In this document: piece by piece, positions 42,937 through 53,662 of the stretch
Position numbering within the stretch: position 1 is the first letter of the stretch
Layout: each line of letters begins with the position of its first letter
DNA from: Acanthococcus lagerstroemiae
Lineage: Eukaryota; Arthropoda; Insecta; Hemiptera; Eriococcidae
Length of the DNA stretch: 64,000 nt
Assembly: GCA_031841125.1 (NCBI GenBank)
Contig: CM063114.1
Coordinates: forward strand, 26,357,266 to 26,421,265
Reading direction: 5' to 3'
Notes under the pieces: model-generated
Told to the model about the DNA's origin: nothing
The model's database searches: none
The model's input: only the letters and a program-made list of their open reading frames with translations
Program-made: the position numbers and the translations under genes

Positions 42937-44860
42937 AAATTTATTGACTTTGAAAACCCAAGTATTCTATTGAAACAGCGACTATTGTAATTCCTAATTT
43001 TGGTTCAATTTCATAGTTTTTGATGTTTTTAAAAACTTGAATGTTCCCCTCATAATAGCTCATACTTGGATAATTTTGAAATTTTTCCTTTAATTTGAAT
43101 TTTGGTAATTTGATAGTTATGAAAATGTTGAAAGATTAAATTAAGCTCGTTCAATTTCTACTCTCATTTTGATGTTTGGGGCATATACCCGAGAGTCAAT
43201 ATCGAAAATTTATCGCGTTGATGGAATTTCCAAATCAGGCCACCCCTCCTCTCCCCTTCCCTATTTCGATATTTGATTCGGTTACCGGGACGTCCATTTT
43301 AATCACTTCTGCAGACCAGTTTTGGTTTTTGAATCCTAAATCGGGAATCCAAGAGGAATCTGAAGAAATTTTCGAATTCAGCAACCCAGAAAATTCTAAT
43401 TCTTTATTCGATTTTCTAAAAATCAATTTTGAATTTTGGGGCCCAAATCGCAGTTTAATAAGAAAGCTCATTGAAGCTTTAGAATTCAGCGATACGAAAA
43501 ACGGCTTGTATTTTAGTTCGTTACTCAATTTTTCCAAGAACTGAGGACTCTGAAAGTCAATTCAGGGTATAAAGATGAATCTTCTGGTGAAGACTCCTAT
43601 TTCAGTGATCTTTCCATAAAAAATTTCAAGTTTAGCTCTAGTCTTGCTTAATGGGAGTTTTTTGTTTTTTTAATTGAAAAAAAACGAGACCTTGCCGTCA
43701 GAAATGCCGAATTAAGAAAAAAATGTTCATTCTTTTCTCATTCTGAATGGGCTCTGCTTCATTCTTTGCGAGAAAGAAAAAAACAAAAAAAAAAGAGGAA
43801 AATGAGAGTGAATGCGTTCCTCAGTTCAGCATCTCTAATTGCCTATTGAAGACCCCAGTTTGTCCCACGTCGATCGGACTTTGGAATAGAAATGGGTGTG
43901 GGGATTATCAATTTACAGTTTGTATAAAAATTAACGGTCAGTGTTTTTATTCACTAACAAGGCCGGATTTACCTGACTGGTCGATCGATGTGTGCTAATT
44001 TTTGTACAGCCCCCAAATATATACGTAAAATAAATCCCACTTGATTCGTTTTCAATTTTTCATCCCCCAAGCACTTACATTTGCGCACATGAGCATACCC
44101 TAATCTGGGAAGGTAAGCTGGAAGGATGTTAGAAATACTTGAGAGGAACACACAACTTTCCTTTACACATTAAGATGGTCGTTATTTACTCTTGGTGATC
44201 TTTCTTTTTGAATTTCCTCTGATTGGTCTCTTAAGTTGGTTCCAATAGAATCAAAACTACTTAGTTTCAAGTAAATTGGATTAGAGGAATCCGTGCCACA
44301 AGCTCCCTTACGTTCTTATGGGAAAAACACATGGAGTTTTGACTTTCAGACTAAATTTCCCTCCTATATTCACCAGGACCACAGCCCATAAATTGAACAA
44401 TAGAACATTGCTATCGGATTCAGCTTGACACTGGAAAATAAGTCTTTTCCTTTCAACTTTTAGAATTTAATAAAATGATCAACTTTCTAAAATTTTAGGC
44501 TCTAGGTCAAACAGTGAATCTAGCAAAAACAGAATAGTTATTGAAAACCGAAATTCAATGTTTGCTACCGACTTTCAGATTTTTAAATTGCCTTCCATAT
44601 TTCAGCTTTGTTTTAACCTTTCAGATAACGTTCGATATTCAGCTTGAAACCTTCGGCTTTTGACCGACTAGTCTCTGACAGGAGTCCAGGGCACTCTATT
44701 TTCAGAAAGGAAATTTGATTTTCAGATTGGGGAGATGGAGAAGAAAAATTTGCTGACAAATATTTTTTTTAGACAAAATTTTAAAAAAATTATAAATTTG
44801 CCGATTTTTAATTGAAAAAAACAAAACAGAACCAAACAAGGTATTCATAAAAAATGAAAA
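42785..44860 (-). repeat. Large inverted repeat, copy 2 (partner 30200-32335)
   Basis: Reverse-complement copy of 30200-32335. It runs straight into the Cys-rich gene on the same strand (ARKDASFNEFF at 42900 is also traceable in copy 1 near 32205). This copy therefore appears to keep the natural 5' flank of that gene, while copy 1 has lost the gene. Small indels distinguish the copies. ORFs 43176-43544 (plus) and 43235-43537 (minus) are the counterparts of those in copy 1. Confidence 0.9.
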
Positions 44861-47290
44861 ATTCATTATAAAAATTAGGGTGGCTGTAGCAATTTTTGAA
44901 ATATTCAAAATATTCAAGATTTTATTGTATGGAATAACAAAACATGACATGTTCAGATTGTGGACAGTGAATTAGCATTACGTGAAGTACTTTCAGGAAT
45001 TTTTTTTTTCATATTTTTCTGAAGCCCCGAAGTTGGAGATTTTTTTATATAAAAACGCAGGTTAATGATATTGCTGTTTTGGAATAACTCAGGTAATTGA
45101 ATGTTCTGTACCTAGATAGAAGAGAAAGTCCGTTTTATGCCAACTCGTACAGAAACCGGCATTTTTCTAACTTGTTGTTCCCAAGTTTAGGTGATGAATA
45201 CTGCAGAAAATGCCAAATGTTGGCCCCCATTAACTCCCCTCTCTCAAGTGGGAAAAGGCCCTCGTTGATATGTTATCACCCGAAGCAAATATTGAACGCT
45301 GCAGAGGAAATACCAACCATTTTTCTAGGCTATCACTACAAAAGTGACAGAACTTGAAAATCGGCAGTCGATTTCAGAAAGAACATCAAACCCGATTAAG
45401 AATGAGGCCAATTGTGAGTGCCTTTCTCAGTAATCGCACTCATGCTGAGTGATCACTTCGCTCACACTATTTTAAAATGACGAGATGTTCAACACTCGCA
45501 AAAAAATGTGAGTGGCCGAAAGTCTCAAAACGGTAGTGGTTTGTGATATGTTTTGTGAGTGCTCTCCAAATTGTCAATCGGGAATGCTTCACCTCATATC
45601 TGGAAGGCTTCTGGCTCTGTACGAACTATGATCGTGTATTTTGATGCAATAAATTTCCATCAGCTGCCGGTGCACGTTATAAGCAACTTGACATAATTGT
45701 GATCGCTAAACAGCGGCAGTGTCTTCGATCGTGTTATCAATTACGCGTTCGAAGGAGAGTAAAAATCCGTGCCAATTAATTAATAATTACTTACAGTACA
45801 TCCGAATTGATACGCCGACCATACCGACTTGGTCGTTCTACCTCGTTAATTACCTTGAAATTTTCACTTTATAACTGACAACTTCCTATGTACGTGTGCG
45901 TGGTCCTCTTTACCGTCAACTTTTTGTCTCGATTCCCGAATTCGCGTGCTCGAACGTTAATCAAGAGCCGCGCTAAATTTAATCACACCAAATTTTTGTA
46001 ATTGGGCTCGATTTTTGGCGTGTACGAAGTATAACGTATATACCTATATATAATTGATATTCGAAACAAAAAGCTATTTATCGACTAATTAAGACGGACG
46101 ATCGGGGTAGAGGTAAATATCACGACTGCGGATTGAATTTCAAAAAAGAGAAAAAATTAATTAACGTTATCACTGATAACATATACGCGGGCCCCGGAAT
46201 ATTATCGAAGAATATACGTTGGTCGATTGTAACAGAGAAATTTTATATGTGTAGGTATATCGAGCTTAGTTGTATAGGATAACCGGTACCAGGTTAACTC
46301 GATTTTTCGAAATTAATTAAATTTTAATTGGTGTACGCGAGCGAGGTATTATAACGTGTGCTGAAACCGCGAACGAAGAAATATGCTCATCATCCGACAT
46401 CGTGCTGAATTTCGATTCGGTTCGAAAATGTTATTTTTTCCGCTTCATCGAATAGCCACGAGGTTTCTTTTCTTCTTTTTTTTTCTTTCTTTCTTGTGCC
46501 TCTTCAGTTGGTATCAAATGAATGTATTTTGTCGTTTACAACAGAGTCGGTTTACGAGGAAAAATTATCAATTATTGTTAGATATGTTCGCGATTGTTTC
46601 GTAAACCTGTATGCAATTACTAATTTCTGTCGAGACTCAAAGTGGATCGATCGCTGTTGTACGGTTTTTTCAAATCGCTATAATTATCTGTCTGCAGTGC
46701 TCACCCTTTTCCCCATTACCTGAGATGTCGCCAGCGTGCTAAATCAGGTCCCAGGACGTTTCAAAATCGATTTAATGCACTGCAGATGCAGACTGCGTAA
46801 ACTTTGAAGTTCAGTTTCTTTGATTTCGAATACATTTTTGTTGATCTCACCCAATTAGGTTCATTTAGATCACGTCACTAGCAAGGACACGAGGCACCAC
46901 GTACGATCGTGCCCCTTATAGTTATCAGTGGCGGAACCAGAAAGCAATTTTGGTAGGGGCAACTCATAATATGCCAAAACTGAATCTTTTTCACTTCTAA
47001 TTGCCCGTCTTGAGTATTGGCATGGATGTGTCTAGAAGATAAACATTCCGCAGAAAAACGTTACCATCGTGATGTAGTCGCCTCTTCTCTTTATGCGGTC
47101 ATGCGTTCCACCACGTTTTGACCAGCCGCACGGAGAATGCCGAGCGACGCCGAGAACGGACAACTAGAGAAGGCATTGTGATGTGGGTATGCCAGTCAAC
47201 ACGGTTGCTGGTCAGTGTTACCAGAACGGAATTATTGCTGCTAGATCTTGCAGAATTTTACATTTTTAGTTGCGAAAATTTCATTTTGAC
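44861..47290. other. No gene recognised
   Basis: 45.4-45.6 kb contains GTGAGTG and CACTCAC words in a loose foldback. 45.6-46.75 kb is CpG-containing, AT-rich unique-looking DNA. At 46926 CAGTGGCGGAACCAG resembles a hAT-type left end, but no matching right end or 8-bp duplication was found. Confidence 0.4.
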
Positions 47291-47597
47291 ATGGATACAT
47301 CTGTTGGCAGGCCCTCCCATCCTATTTCCGACCGACACTGGAACTTGATTCCAGTTCAGTTCACAGTTCATTTCAGTTGTGCGTATTGTGTGAAGTCAAT
47401 CAGTATGATTTAGCTCTTCACGATCACAATTCAGTTCAGTGGTCCACATTTCCATGGAAATTATTTTTCTTCTAGCCATATGTTCATTGATCTTGATCTT
47501 TGCTGCGCGGCTGCAGTCTTTGCAGTGTTTAAAAGTTTTACATCTTACAGCTATGGGTATATTTGAGCAAAAACTGTACCCCCCCCCCCCCCCCGAC

Positions 47598-48889
47598 CAG
47601 TGATGTTGGACTAAATGATTTTTTGTCATTTTGGCAGACAAACATCTTATTTGTTTGTATTGTCATGAGTTTTGTCATGTTTGGAGTTGTGTCATTTTGT
47701 ATTTTCATAGTTATTTATTTTGTCATTTGGTCAAAATGCCAATAAGCTGTTAATTTACAGGTATTTTTACATACAATCCAATTCCACCAATGTTATTCCA
47801 ACAAAGGTTGCACACAGTAATCAGTAACTGCATTTTGAAAATTAAAAAGTTTGAGCTTCCCATGAGAACATCGAGCAGAACAGCGACAGTTACGTTGCTG
47901 TCTGGCGACAAAGGTGAAACTTCAAAACTGACTGTTAGATTGTTTTCATGGGAAGTTCTTCAAATCATTACCTTATTAGGAACATGGCAGGATGAAGAAT
48001 ACACAAATTTTAACAAATAATAATAGCAACTTACTAAGTTTCCCTTTGAACGTAAACATAGAAGCAAAATACAAAAATGGAAGAAGTAAGCCAGTGAGAA
48101 GGTAAATACTACTTGACGATAACAGGAGAATGAAGTGATGGAAGAAAAAGGGGTTTCTGTAAGCTGACTCGTCCTTAACATTCTTGATCAATTAGCACTT
48201 GACAGACTTTTGTAAAATCATACAAAATTCCAGCTGCTTAGGTCATCTTCTCTTTCTATTCAGAACTCTGTTCAGTTAATAGTCTTTTCGGCCCTCTCTT
48301 GAAAGGGTAGTTTCCGGGACCAGGGGTGCGGTGTCTCAGGGACCACTCTGGCATGCGTGCAACGCCAGACCCGGCGCTAGAGATTTTGTCGCTCCGGGCA
48401 ATGGAGGAACATTTGCCGCCCCTGGCAAAAGATACAAGACTATTTATTTGTAGTGTTGTGTTTTTTTGTTGTTTTTTTTTCCTTTCAAATGGGCCATAAT
48501 ACCATGATGATTGATGAAATGACGCTCCTACAAATTGGACGCCCCGGGCAAGGGCCCGTTTTGCCCGTGCCTAGCGCCGGGCCTGTGCATCGCCATACGT
48601 CCCACCACACCAGTCTTTTCGAGTATTTAATATTTACCATTTACTTTAATTTGAGAACAACGAAGAAGAACTTGTGATATTTATTTATTATTTAATGAGA
48701 ATCGAAAAAAAACCTAACGCATAATGACAAAATGTCATAACCAAATTTTTTGTCATTCGATTCAATTTTTGTCGTGTAATTTCCATTTTGTCATATGACA
48801 AAACTGATAAATGATTTTCTTATTATGACAAAATTTCTAAGATTCAATTATGATTTTGTCATTTTGTTTTGTTATGTCTAACAACACTG
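47598..48889. mobile_element. hAT-type element with TTTTGTCAT subterminal repeats
   Basis: 1292 bp. The left end is CAGTGATGTTGGACTAAATG and the right end, read inward, CAGTGTTGTTAGACATAAC. A perfect 8-bp duplication CCCCCGAC lies at 47590-47597 and 48890-48897. Many copies of TTTTGTCAT and its complement crowd both ends, a pattern typical of hAT transposase binding sites. ORF 47790-48020 has no recognised domain. The interior carries a GATGCACGCATGCC-family repeat at about 48295-48612, itself interrupted by another hAT MITE. Confidence 0.88.
48366..48585. mobile_element. hAT-type MITE, family D, nested in a dispersed repeat
   Basis: 220 bp with ends CAGACCCGGCGCTAG and, read inward from the right, CAGGCCCGGCGCTAG. 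The flanking 8-mers are TGCAACGC (48358-48365) and TGCATCGC (48586-48593). Other copies of the host repeat (3.03 and 6.73 kb) have a single TGCATCGC (as GCGATGCA on the plus strand) at this point, so they are empty sites that confirm the insertion and show that the left copy mutated. There is no ORF. Confidence 0.93.
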
Positions 48890-49760
48890 CCCCCGACACA
48901 CTCGACGCTCCACCCGACATCCTTCCAGTTTCCTCCTAGCCATGTGCTCATTGATCTTGATCTTTGCTGCGCGGCTGCAGTTTGCAGCCGATTAATTTGC
49001 AATGCTTAAAAGTTTGACATCTATACTTGAGCGAAAACTGTAACGCTCTCCCCTCCGACACGCTTGACGCTCCATTAGACGTTTTTCCAGCCATGTGCTC
49101 ATTGATCTTGATCATAGTCGCGCGACTGCAGTCTGCAACCGTGTTGTTAATAGAAATTTCCATTAGGGTGTGATACACTCCTGTTACTATGACGTCATAT
49201 TACTGACCTGAGTATACTTGAGCGAAAACTGCTCCAAACGTACCCCCCCCCCTCCTCCGACATTCTTTCAGCCATTTACTCATTGGTCTTGTCTTGATCT
49301 TTTTATCTTCTCAGTTTTCATTGGAAAACTCATTTTGAACAGACTTTAGCAGAGTTTTTTTGAAATCTAGTAAAATTGCTCAGAATTTGGGACATCTCAG
49401 AGCAGAATTCGATTTTCACTTGTGGCAACACCGCGACATATCCATTTAACAATTTTCTTCCTTGCAGCGGTCAGACTCTTTCTTTTAGCATTTTATATGA
49501 TTTTTACTACTGGGTATATTTGAGTGGAAACAGTAACGCTCCTCCTGTAACGCACCTGTTACTATGACGTCATACTGCTGGGTATACTTGAGCGAAAATC
49601 GTGATGCTCCCCCCGTAACGGCCTCCCGTAACGCTCCTGTAACTATGACGTCATACTACCGAGTATACTTGGGCGAAAATCGTGTTCATACATTTCCACG
49701 GAAATTTATTTATTTCTGGCCAGGGGTATACTTGAGCAAACACCGCAAGGTACCGAAATG

Positions 49761-50369
49761 GTGTTCACCACAAGGTGAGCGAAGCTAGAGAAGAGGTGAA
49801 ACAGTCAGGTCAGTCAGTCAGGAGGGTACGAACGCATATAAAATGGTACACACACGTATTTTTGGATACTTAACTGACTGATTAACCAATTAATTGACCT
49901 GGCTGGCTGACCTGGCTGATGTTGATCATGTTTCTACCTCTCAAGATGGCAACTGAGTGAGAAAAAAACACGAAAAATAGTAAAATTTCTGAATTATTTG
50001 TGCTATTTTTGAAACCATACTTGGTTGAGGTGTCTGTGAAGTGGTATAACTTTGGAATAACTCTTTTCACTGGAGTAGTAAATGTGTTTGGGAAAACTGT
50101 TTCAATGGATAGTCCATCAGCAGTACTTTACGTACATCTTACTACTAAGGATCTCAGGTCTCAAGATTAGGTTGCACTTGATACGCTGAGGGTAATACCG
50201 TATGGCAAGTATGGTGTGTTCTGTCTTCCTGTTGGTTGGTTTGTTCAACGGCGAGTGAGTTATTGTATTATGCTGCGATGGGTGTGTTTTCTCCTGTCTT
50301 CCTCTTGGTTGGTGATCTGTTCTGTTCATCCAGTGCCCATTATCTTCAAACATAATTATCGAGGCCCAA
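49761..50369. other. No gene recognised; CAGTCAG-type simple repeats
   Basis: GTCAGGTCAGTCAGTCAGG occurs near 49806 and CTGGCTGACCTGGCTGA near 49900. The rest is unique-looking. Two similar phrases (CTTCCTGTTGGTTGGT near 50225 and CTTCCTCTTGGTTGGTGA near 50298) form a local duplication. Confidence 0.4.
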
Positions 50370-50645
50370 CAGTGGCGTAGCCAGGATTTTCCCAAGGGGG
50401 GGGGGGCGAAGTAAGATTTTCAAGGGAGAAAAAATCGAAAATTGAGGTATTTTTTAAAAGTTGCCGATATTAGAGGACTATTTCATGAAAAATTAAGGTA
50501 AAATTACTGCTTGAGCAAAATTTTTTGGAAAAAACGTGTTTTAAAGGCAAAAATTTGCTCATTTTTGCATATTTTACATTCAATTTCAGGTGCCATGGGG
50601 GAGGCATTCTCCCCCTTCGCCCCCACCCCCTTGGATACGCCACTG
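50370..50645 (+). mobile_element. hAT-type MITE, family B, copy 2
   Basis: 276 bp, starting CAGTGGCGTAGCCAGGA and ending TTGGATACGCCACTG. It is closely similar along its length to 17534-17812. The flanking 8-mers AGGCCCAA and GGACCCGA agree at only five positions, so the target duplication has decayed or is not certain. There is an 11-13 base G run inside the left end. Confidence 0.85.
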
Positions 50646-51085
50646 GGACCCGAAACGCTTGTATGTACCTACACCGTGTATCTGAAACGCGCTTTCAATG
50701 CTCTAACATACCATTTTTTTGTTTGTTTCAGGTGAGTGTCGATTTCTTGATGATATCATGACCGTGGTTACGAAACCAAAAATGTATTCGTAAGTACCTC
50801 GCATTATAAGTGTTGATTTTCATCTCATATATCCCTCTTACAGGAGATTAACGAAAAGTTAGGCACTTTTCCACGTAATTTGAAATTCGAAAACCTGTCA
50901 TCAGATCAGCTGATTGGAGTTAAGACTCATTCAGACTATGGGAAGACTCATTCTGGTTCTGTAGTGACTGGTTCAAATTCATTTACACTCGCTTGTAGAA
51001 CTGACTCCTGGAGACTCCTTAGAACTTTATTCGACTCATCTATTTGAAACCTCAAGTTTCGTCGTTTGTAGCCCAAGTTCATGTG
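50646..51085. other. No gene recognised
   Basis: Short ORFs only. Leads into the degenerate tandem array. Confidence 0.4.
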
Positions 51086-51555
51086 ACTCTCGTGAAGACA
51101 GAAATATCGAATTTCGGGCCCGAATGGAGGCCTGATCGAAAATTGAATAAAATATTCGAAATCAACATCGCGATAAACCCGTAATTTAGTAACTTGGTCA
51201 AATGTTCTAACTATGTTAATTTGGCCCTTCGAAGATGTCAAGCTTGAGGCCCAAATTGAGACCGGATCAAAAAGTTGATACGATATTTACGGTCAGCGTC
51301 TGAGGAACCCTTTTTCGATAGCTTCCGCAGTCTTTCAATCTGTTTAATTTAGCCTGTTGAAGGGGAAGTGTGTCAAATTTGGGACCCAGATAAGCGCCTG
51401 ATAAATTTTATTTGATATTCTGAATCAGCATTCAAAAAAATAAAAAATATATTTCGATACCTTGCTTAGTTTTAGGAAATGTCAAATTCGGAGGCCAAAT
51501 CAAGGCTGGATCAAGTATCTGATAAGATAATCGGAATCAGTGACCCTAGAAACCC
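51086..51555 (+). repeat. Degenerate tandem array, about three to four units of 130-150 bp
   Basis: Units share a gapped order: GTCAAAT/GTCAAGC, GGCCCAAAT/GGGACCCAGAT, AGGCCTGATCAAAA-like, GATA..GATATTC, GAATCAGC, CCCTTTTTCGATA-like. Starts fall near 51103, 51238, 51378 and 51480. Similarity between units is modest. There is no coding potential. Confidence 0.55.
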
Positions 51556-51747
51556 CTACATCAGTGGCGTGCGGTAATTTTTCCTAGGAGGTAAGCGATA
51601 AGCGTAGAGCTGAAGTAAAAATCAAAATAAAAGTATGAAACATGCTACTTACTACGAAACAGTATTCATGAAATTATTCAAATTGTTGTGTCCCTGTGTA
51701 GGGTCATTCCATATGCATTTATTCTTTTCTGTGACGAATAATAGACA

Positions 51748-51958
51748 CAGGGACGTACCACCAAAGGATTTTTCCTGGGGAGGGGGATGGTGAAAGTCCC
51801 TACTGACTCAGCTCAAAATTACCTAGTATCAAAGAGAAAAAAAACCCTTTTGACTTGTTGTATTTTCCCAACTCTGCCGGATTAAAATTGTGGATTTTCT
51901 CAACTGCCGAGTGAAAAAATCCTATTGGGGGGTTGCCCGCCCTGTCTGTACGTTCCTG
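51748..51958 (+). mobile_element. hAT-type MITE, family A, copy 4 (shortest)
   Basis: It begins CAGGGACGTACCACC and ends CTGTACGTTCCTG. The flanking 8-mers AATAGACA and AATAGGGA agree at six of eight positions. It is only 211 bp, with about one internal unit (GTATCAAAGAGAAAAA, CTTTTGACTTGTTG, CTGACTCAGCTCAAAAT) in the orientation seen at 32723. A G tract lies inside each end. Confidence 0.85.
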
Positions 51959-52059
51959 AATAGGGATGGTCAACAGAACAGTTTTCCACCACGTTCACAT
52001 CTGGTTAACCACAATATGTTTTCATATTACAATATATGGCAATCGGCAATGTCTAGTAA

Positions 52060-52215
52060 AACCACCTTTATTTTGCTCAGTTTTTAAAAATGGTGATTCT
52101 AGTTTAGGCTTCCCTCCATTAATAATTTCTAATTGTTCATTAAGAGTAAGTTGCGGAAACGGTTTTTCAATAAGATCTCGAATACGCATTTTGCGGGCAA
52201 AAAAAAAAAACAAAA
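52060..52215 (-). pseudogene. hAT transposase, N-terminal fragment
   Basis: The minus-strand frame reads KMRIRDLIEKPFPQLTLNEQ then LEIINGGKPKLESPFLKTEQ and NKGGFTRHCR. This resembles the region before the zinc finger (TTF-type) of some hAT/ZMYM transposases, where a Leu-rich helix is followed by PxxxLxxKQ and a basic, aromatic segment. The zinc finger itself and the catalytic core are not present. It sits inside the hAT element at 51562-52706 in the orientation expected from its right end. Homology judged by eye; moderate certainty. Confidence 0.5.
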
Positions 52216-52714
52216 AAAAAACGGAGCATTCAAACATTACGCGTTGACTAGTTGAAGAACATAATCATTGTTTCACTGTCAACTTCGACGTTTGTGTGTA
52301 GCCAAGCCGAGCCCGAAGCGCTTCCAGAACGCAACCAAACGCACAGGTTTCGTCGCGTTGAACATGCTAGTGTGTTTTTGTGTTTGTAGTTAATACGGAG
52401 GCGGAGCGTAAGTCGTGCAATGTTATGAGCAGCATGGAAAAAAAGAATTCGATCCGACACACACCTTGCTGGCCCATACAAGTATACATGTAGGTACAAG
52501 GATTGCCAAACGCCAAATAGTATACATCTCCCATGAATTTATTATATACTTAACTGTAAGCGTGAATACAGTCTCTGTTTGGCCCAATGTTTCATTATCT
52601 TTTATTTGTTACAAGTTGAAGTTGATATTCTATATAAAAACTTATTTTCTCGGAAATTTTCAGAGTAAGTGGCGCTTACCTTGCTTGCCTGGAATGCACG
52701 CCACTGCCCTACAC

Positions 52715-53653
52715 AGTAGTTTAGTCGATGCTTTTCCATTCAAGATTTTACAGCTGGCGGTGTTCTTGAGACCCCCGTTCAAGTGGGGGGAGGGGGCGGG
52801 AGGTTGGTTTGTAAGAAGCCAAACCCGAGCGTTTCTGTATTTCGCTTACATTCCGTGCTTAATGCCGAGTCCAGCGAAACGTGGAACTGGAGACCCTGTA
52901 TACTTCCGGGTGGCCAGCAGCATCCAGCACCGCACACCGTACACGCGCATTCGCCCGTCCACCAACCCGCCTCCGCGAATACACATACAGAATTTGAAAA
53001 AACAACAACGAATTTCCATTACTCGGCCCCCGATTATTGATAATTCGAGCGTGAAACTGTTTTCGCAATTAAATTTTCCTGAAGAACGAAAAATATAAAA
53101 TCCGATAGACGGGACATGGAAATCAGTAACGCGGATTTGATATATGGCCGGCGTAGTTACACATGACTGAGCTCCTGTCATCCGAATTAGATAACGTATA
53201 GCTCGGCTCGGATATGTCGCATGGCCCCCGAAAACTCGCGGCATATATTACGTCATCAATATAACGCACCCGCGTTCCGGAAACTTCCATCATATCGGTC
53301 GGGTGGTGCGCCGGGATGCTGCAAAAATTCGATTCCCAGCACATGCATGTGCGAGACTGTCTCTCTCATTCTCTCTTTCTCTCTCTCTCTCTCTGTACAT
53401 ATAGAGATAACGTAAATATGGCGTGCGCGAAGGACCGCGAATAATGGCGTGGAATTGAAAATGGAATCGAGTTCGAGTGTAAGTGCCAGATACAAGGGGG
53501 TACGCACTTGCCGCGCGGCCGGAATTGGCGTATAGGAAATCGCTATTCATGCATGTTGCCTTATACCGGTGCGTACCCTGTGTGTGTGTGCTTGTGTGAG
53601 CATATAATCAGTTACGTCTGATGTGGGATTCGACTGTCCAAAATTACACCTTA
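52715..53653. other. No gene recognised; CpG-rich unique DNA and TC microsatellite
   Basis: A long plus-strand frame (52415-53098) spans the end of the hAT element into this flank and is a chance ORF. 52.85-53.5 kb is CpG-rich and unique-looking. A CT/TC run lies at about 53357-53394 and a GT run near 53580. Confidence 0.4.
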
Positions 53654-53662
53654 TGACATCTT

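Larger units (their letters stand above)
47290..49760 (+). repeat. Dispersed/tandem repeat field D (TATACTTGAGCGAAAACTG units)
   Basis: Diverged units share a CCATGTGCTCATTGATCTTG block, a CTGCGCGGCTGCAGT block, GTATACTTGAGCGAAAACTG and a C-rich tract followed by CGACACACTYGACG. Units are seen at 47430-47597, 48890-49060, 49060-49190, 49200-49270, 49490-49560, 49565-49640 and 49640-49760. Three units carry the palindrome TATGACGTCATA. A reversed copy lies at 58400-58700 and a fragment near 59140-59240. The field is split by the hAT element at 47598-48889. There is no coding content. Confidence 0.75.
51562..52706 (-). mobile_element. hAT element remnant (CAGTGGCGTGC ends) with nested family A MITE
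   Basis: 1145 bp. The left end is CAGTGGCGTGCGGTAATTT and the right end, read inward, CAGTGGCGTGCATTCCAGG. The 8-bp duplication CCCTACAT / CCCTACAC (7 of 8) lies at 51554-51561 and 52707-52714. GGTAAGCG lies just inside both ends. A minus-strand frame near the right-hand half resembles the N-terminus of a hAT transposase. A family A MITE (51748-51958) has inserted near the left end. Most of the transposase is missing. Confidence 0.85.

Noticed and set aside
45392..45582. Foldback MITE with CCCGATT ends
   Set aside because: Only seven bases match cleanly, the inner pairing is loose and no target duplication was found.
46926..47337. hAT-type element starting CAGTGGCGGAACCAG
   Set aside because: The nearest CACTG right end pairs poorly and the flanking 8-mers do not match.
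52415..53098. 227-codon plus-strand ORF, one of the longest in the window
   Set aside because: It crosses the right end and target duplication of a hAT element (52706-52714) into flanking DNA, has no domain, and overlaps open frames on the other strand.
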